DNA from: Deltaproteobacteria bacterium
Lineage (GTDB): Bacteria > Desulfobacterota > Deferrimicrobia > Deferrimicrobiales > Deferrimicrobiaceae
Assembly (NCBI GenBank): GCA_021802685.1
Contig: JAJZRM010000054.1
Location: 1-6,129 of the forward strand
DNA length: 6,129 nucleotides
Direction of reading: 5' to 3'
Shown here: positions 6,024 to 6,129 of the stretch, in pieces
Layout: the number at the start of each line of letters is the position of its first letter
Numbering within the stretch: position 1 is the stretch's first letter
Notes under the pieces: model-generated
Told to the model about the DNA's origin: nothing
The model's input: the letters and a program-made list of their open reading frames with translations, nothing else
The model's database searches: none
Program-made: the position numbers and the translations under genes

Positions 6024-6129
6024 GACCTGCCGCCCTCCCGTAACTTGAGCAATTTCACGATTCCCACGGCGATTTCCTCCACCGTCCTGCGGTCGGTGGG
6101 GACGGTGTGATCGGCCAGGCGGTACCCCG
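6020..6129 (-). CDS. aroK: Shikimate kinase, C-terminal fragment cut by window edge
   Basis: Only the last 35 residues are present, ending in TGA at 6020-6022. The fragment reads YRLADHTVPTDRRTVEEIA and then a short helix rich in Val, Leu and Lys (VGIVKLLKL). This resembles the C-terminal end of shikimate kinases, where a 'Y-x-x-(V/L)-A-D-x-x-V-x-T' segment is followed by a final helix. Shikimate kinase phosphorylates shikimate with ATP, the fifth step of the pathway. The nucleotide-binding P-loop and the shikimate-binding residues lie outside the window, so the call leans on this short match and on the position directly before aroB, a very common order in bacteria. The stop overlaps the aroB TTG start by 4 bases. 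AroK versus AroL naming cannot be decided here. Confidence 0.8.
   Translation of the reverse strand, partial: GYRLADHTVPTDRRTVEEIAVGIVKLLKLREGGRS
6033..6039 (-). promoter_or_regulatory. Ribosome binding site supporting the TTG start of aroB
   Basis: The minus strand reads GGGAGGG, nine bases before the TTG at 6023 and inside the last codons of aroK. No ATG or GTG codon in the aroB frame lies close by, so this site and the TTGA overlap support the rare TTG start. Confidence 0.6.

Noticed and set aside
3972..6110. Very long open frame of 712 codons on the plus strand
   Set aside because: It is antisense to aroB-TPR and the roadblock gene. Composition is Arg/Pro/Gly-heavy and patternless, and no ribosome binding site or neighbour supports it.

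Overview
The window is a single-direction, gene-dense block in which every gene lies on the minus strand. The DNA is GC-rich (about two thirds G+C by eye) and there is no intergenic gap longer than 16 bases. In transcription order, from high to low coordinates, it carries: the 3' end of a shikimate kinase gene (aroK, cut by the window edge); aroB fused in frame to a tetratricopeptide (TPR) tail; a small roadblock/LC7-type protein; aroQ (type II dehydroquinase); an M24-family Xaa-Pro peptidase; efp (elongation factor P); accB (biotin carboxyl carrier protein); and accC (biotin carboxylase, cut by the window edge about 20 residues before its expected end).

The gene order and protein style (aro genes, a TPR plus roadblock pair, then pepQ-efp-accB-accC) fit a GC-rich bacterium of the former Deltaproteobacteria (Desulfobacterota/Geobacter-like lineages). 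That assignment rests on remembered gene order and sequence style, not on a search. These are housekeeping chromosomal genes. I see no mobile element, CRISPR array, RNA gene, promoter or terminator.

The layout has two parts. From 6129 to about 3402 is the shikimate section: AroK, AroB and AroQ catalyse three steps of chorismate synthesis, with a TPR tail and a roadblock protein of unknown role placed between AroB and AroQ. From 3415 down to 1 is a peptidase, translation and fatty-acid section: PepQ cleaves Xaa-Pro peptides, EF-P relieves ribosome stalling at proline runs, and AccB and AccC form the biotin-dependent half of acetyl-CoA carboxylase. The first four junctions overlap (4, 23, 4 and 14 bases) and the last three are short gaps (16, 10 and 9 bases). 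This suggests one polycistronic message with translational coupling.

Points that merit a second look are the AroB-TPR fusion, the roadblock protein inside an aromatic amino acid operon, an Asp-to-Glu change at the first predicted metal ligand of the Xaa-Pro peptidase, stop codons that double as the start of the next ribosome binding site, and EF-P-sensitive proline motifs in products made from the same message as EF-P. I do not see a wholly new multi-gene system. The TPR-roadblock insertion is the part with least obvious function.
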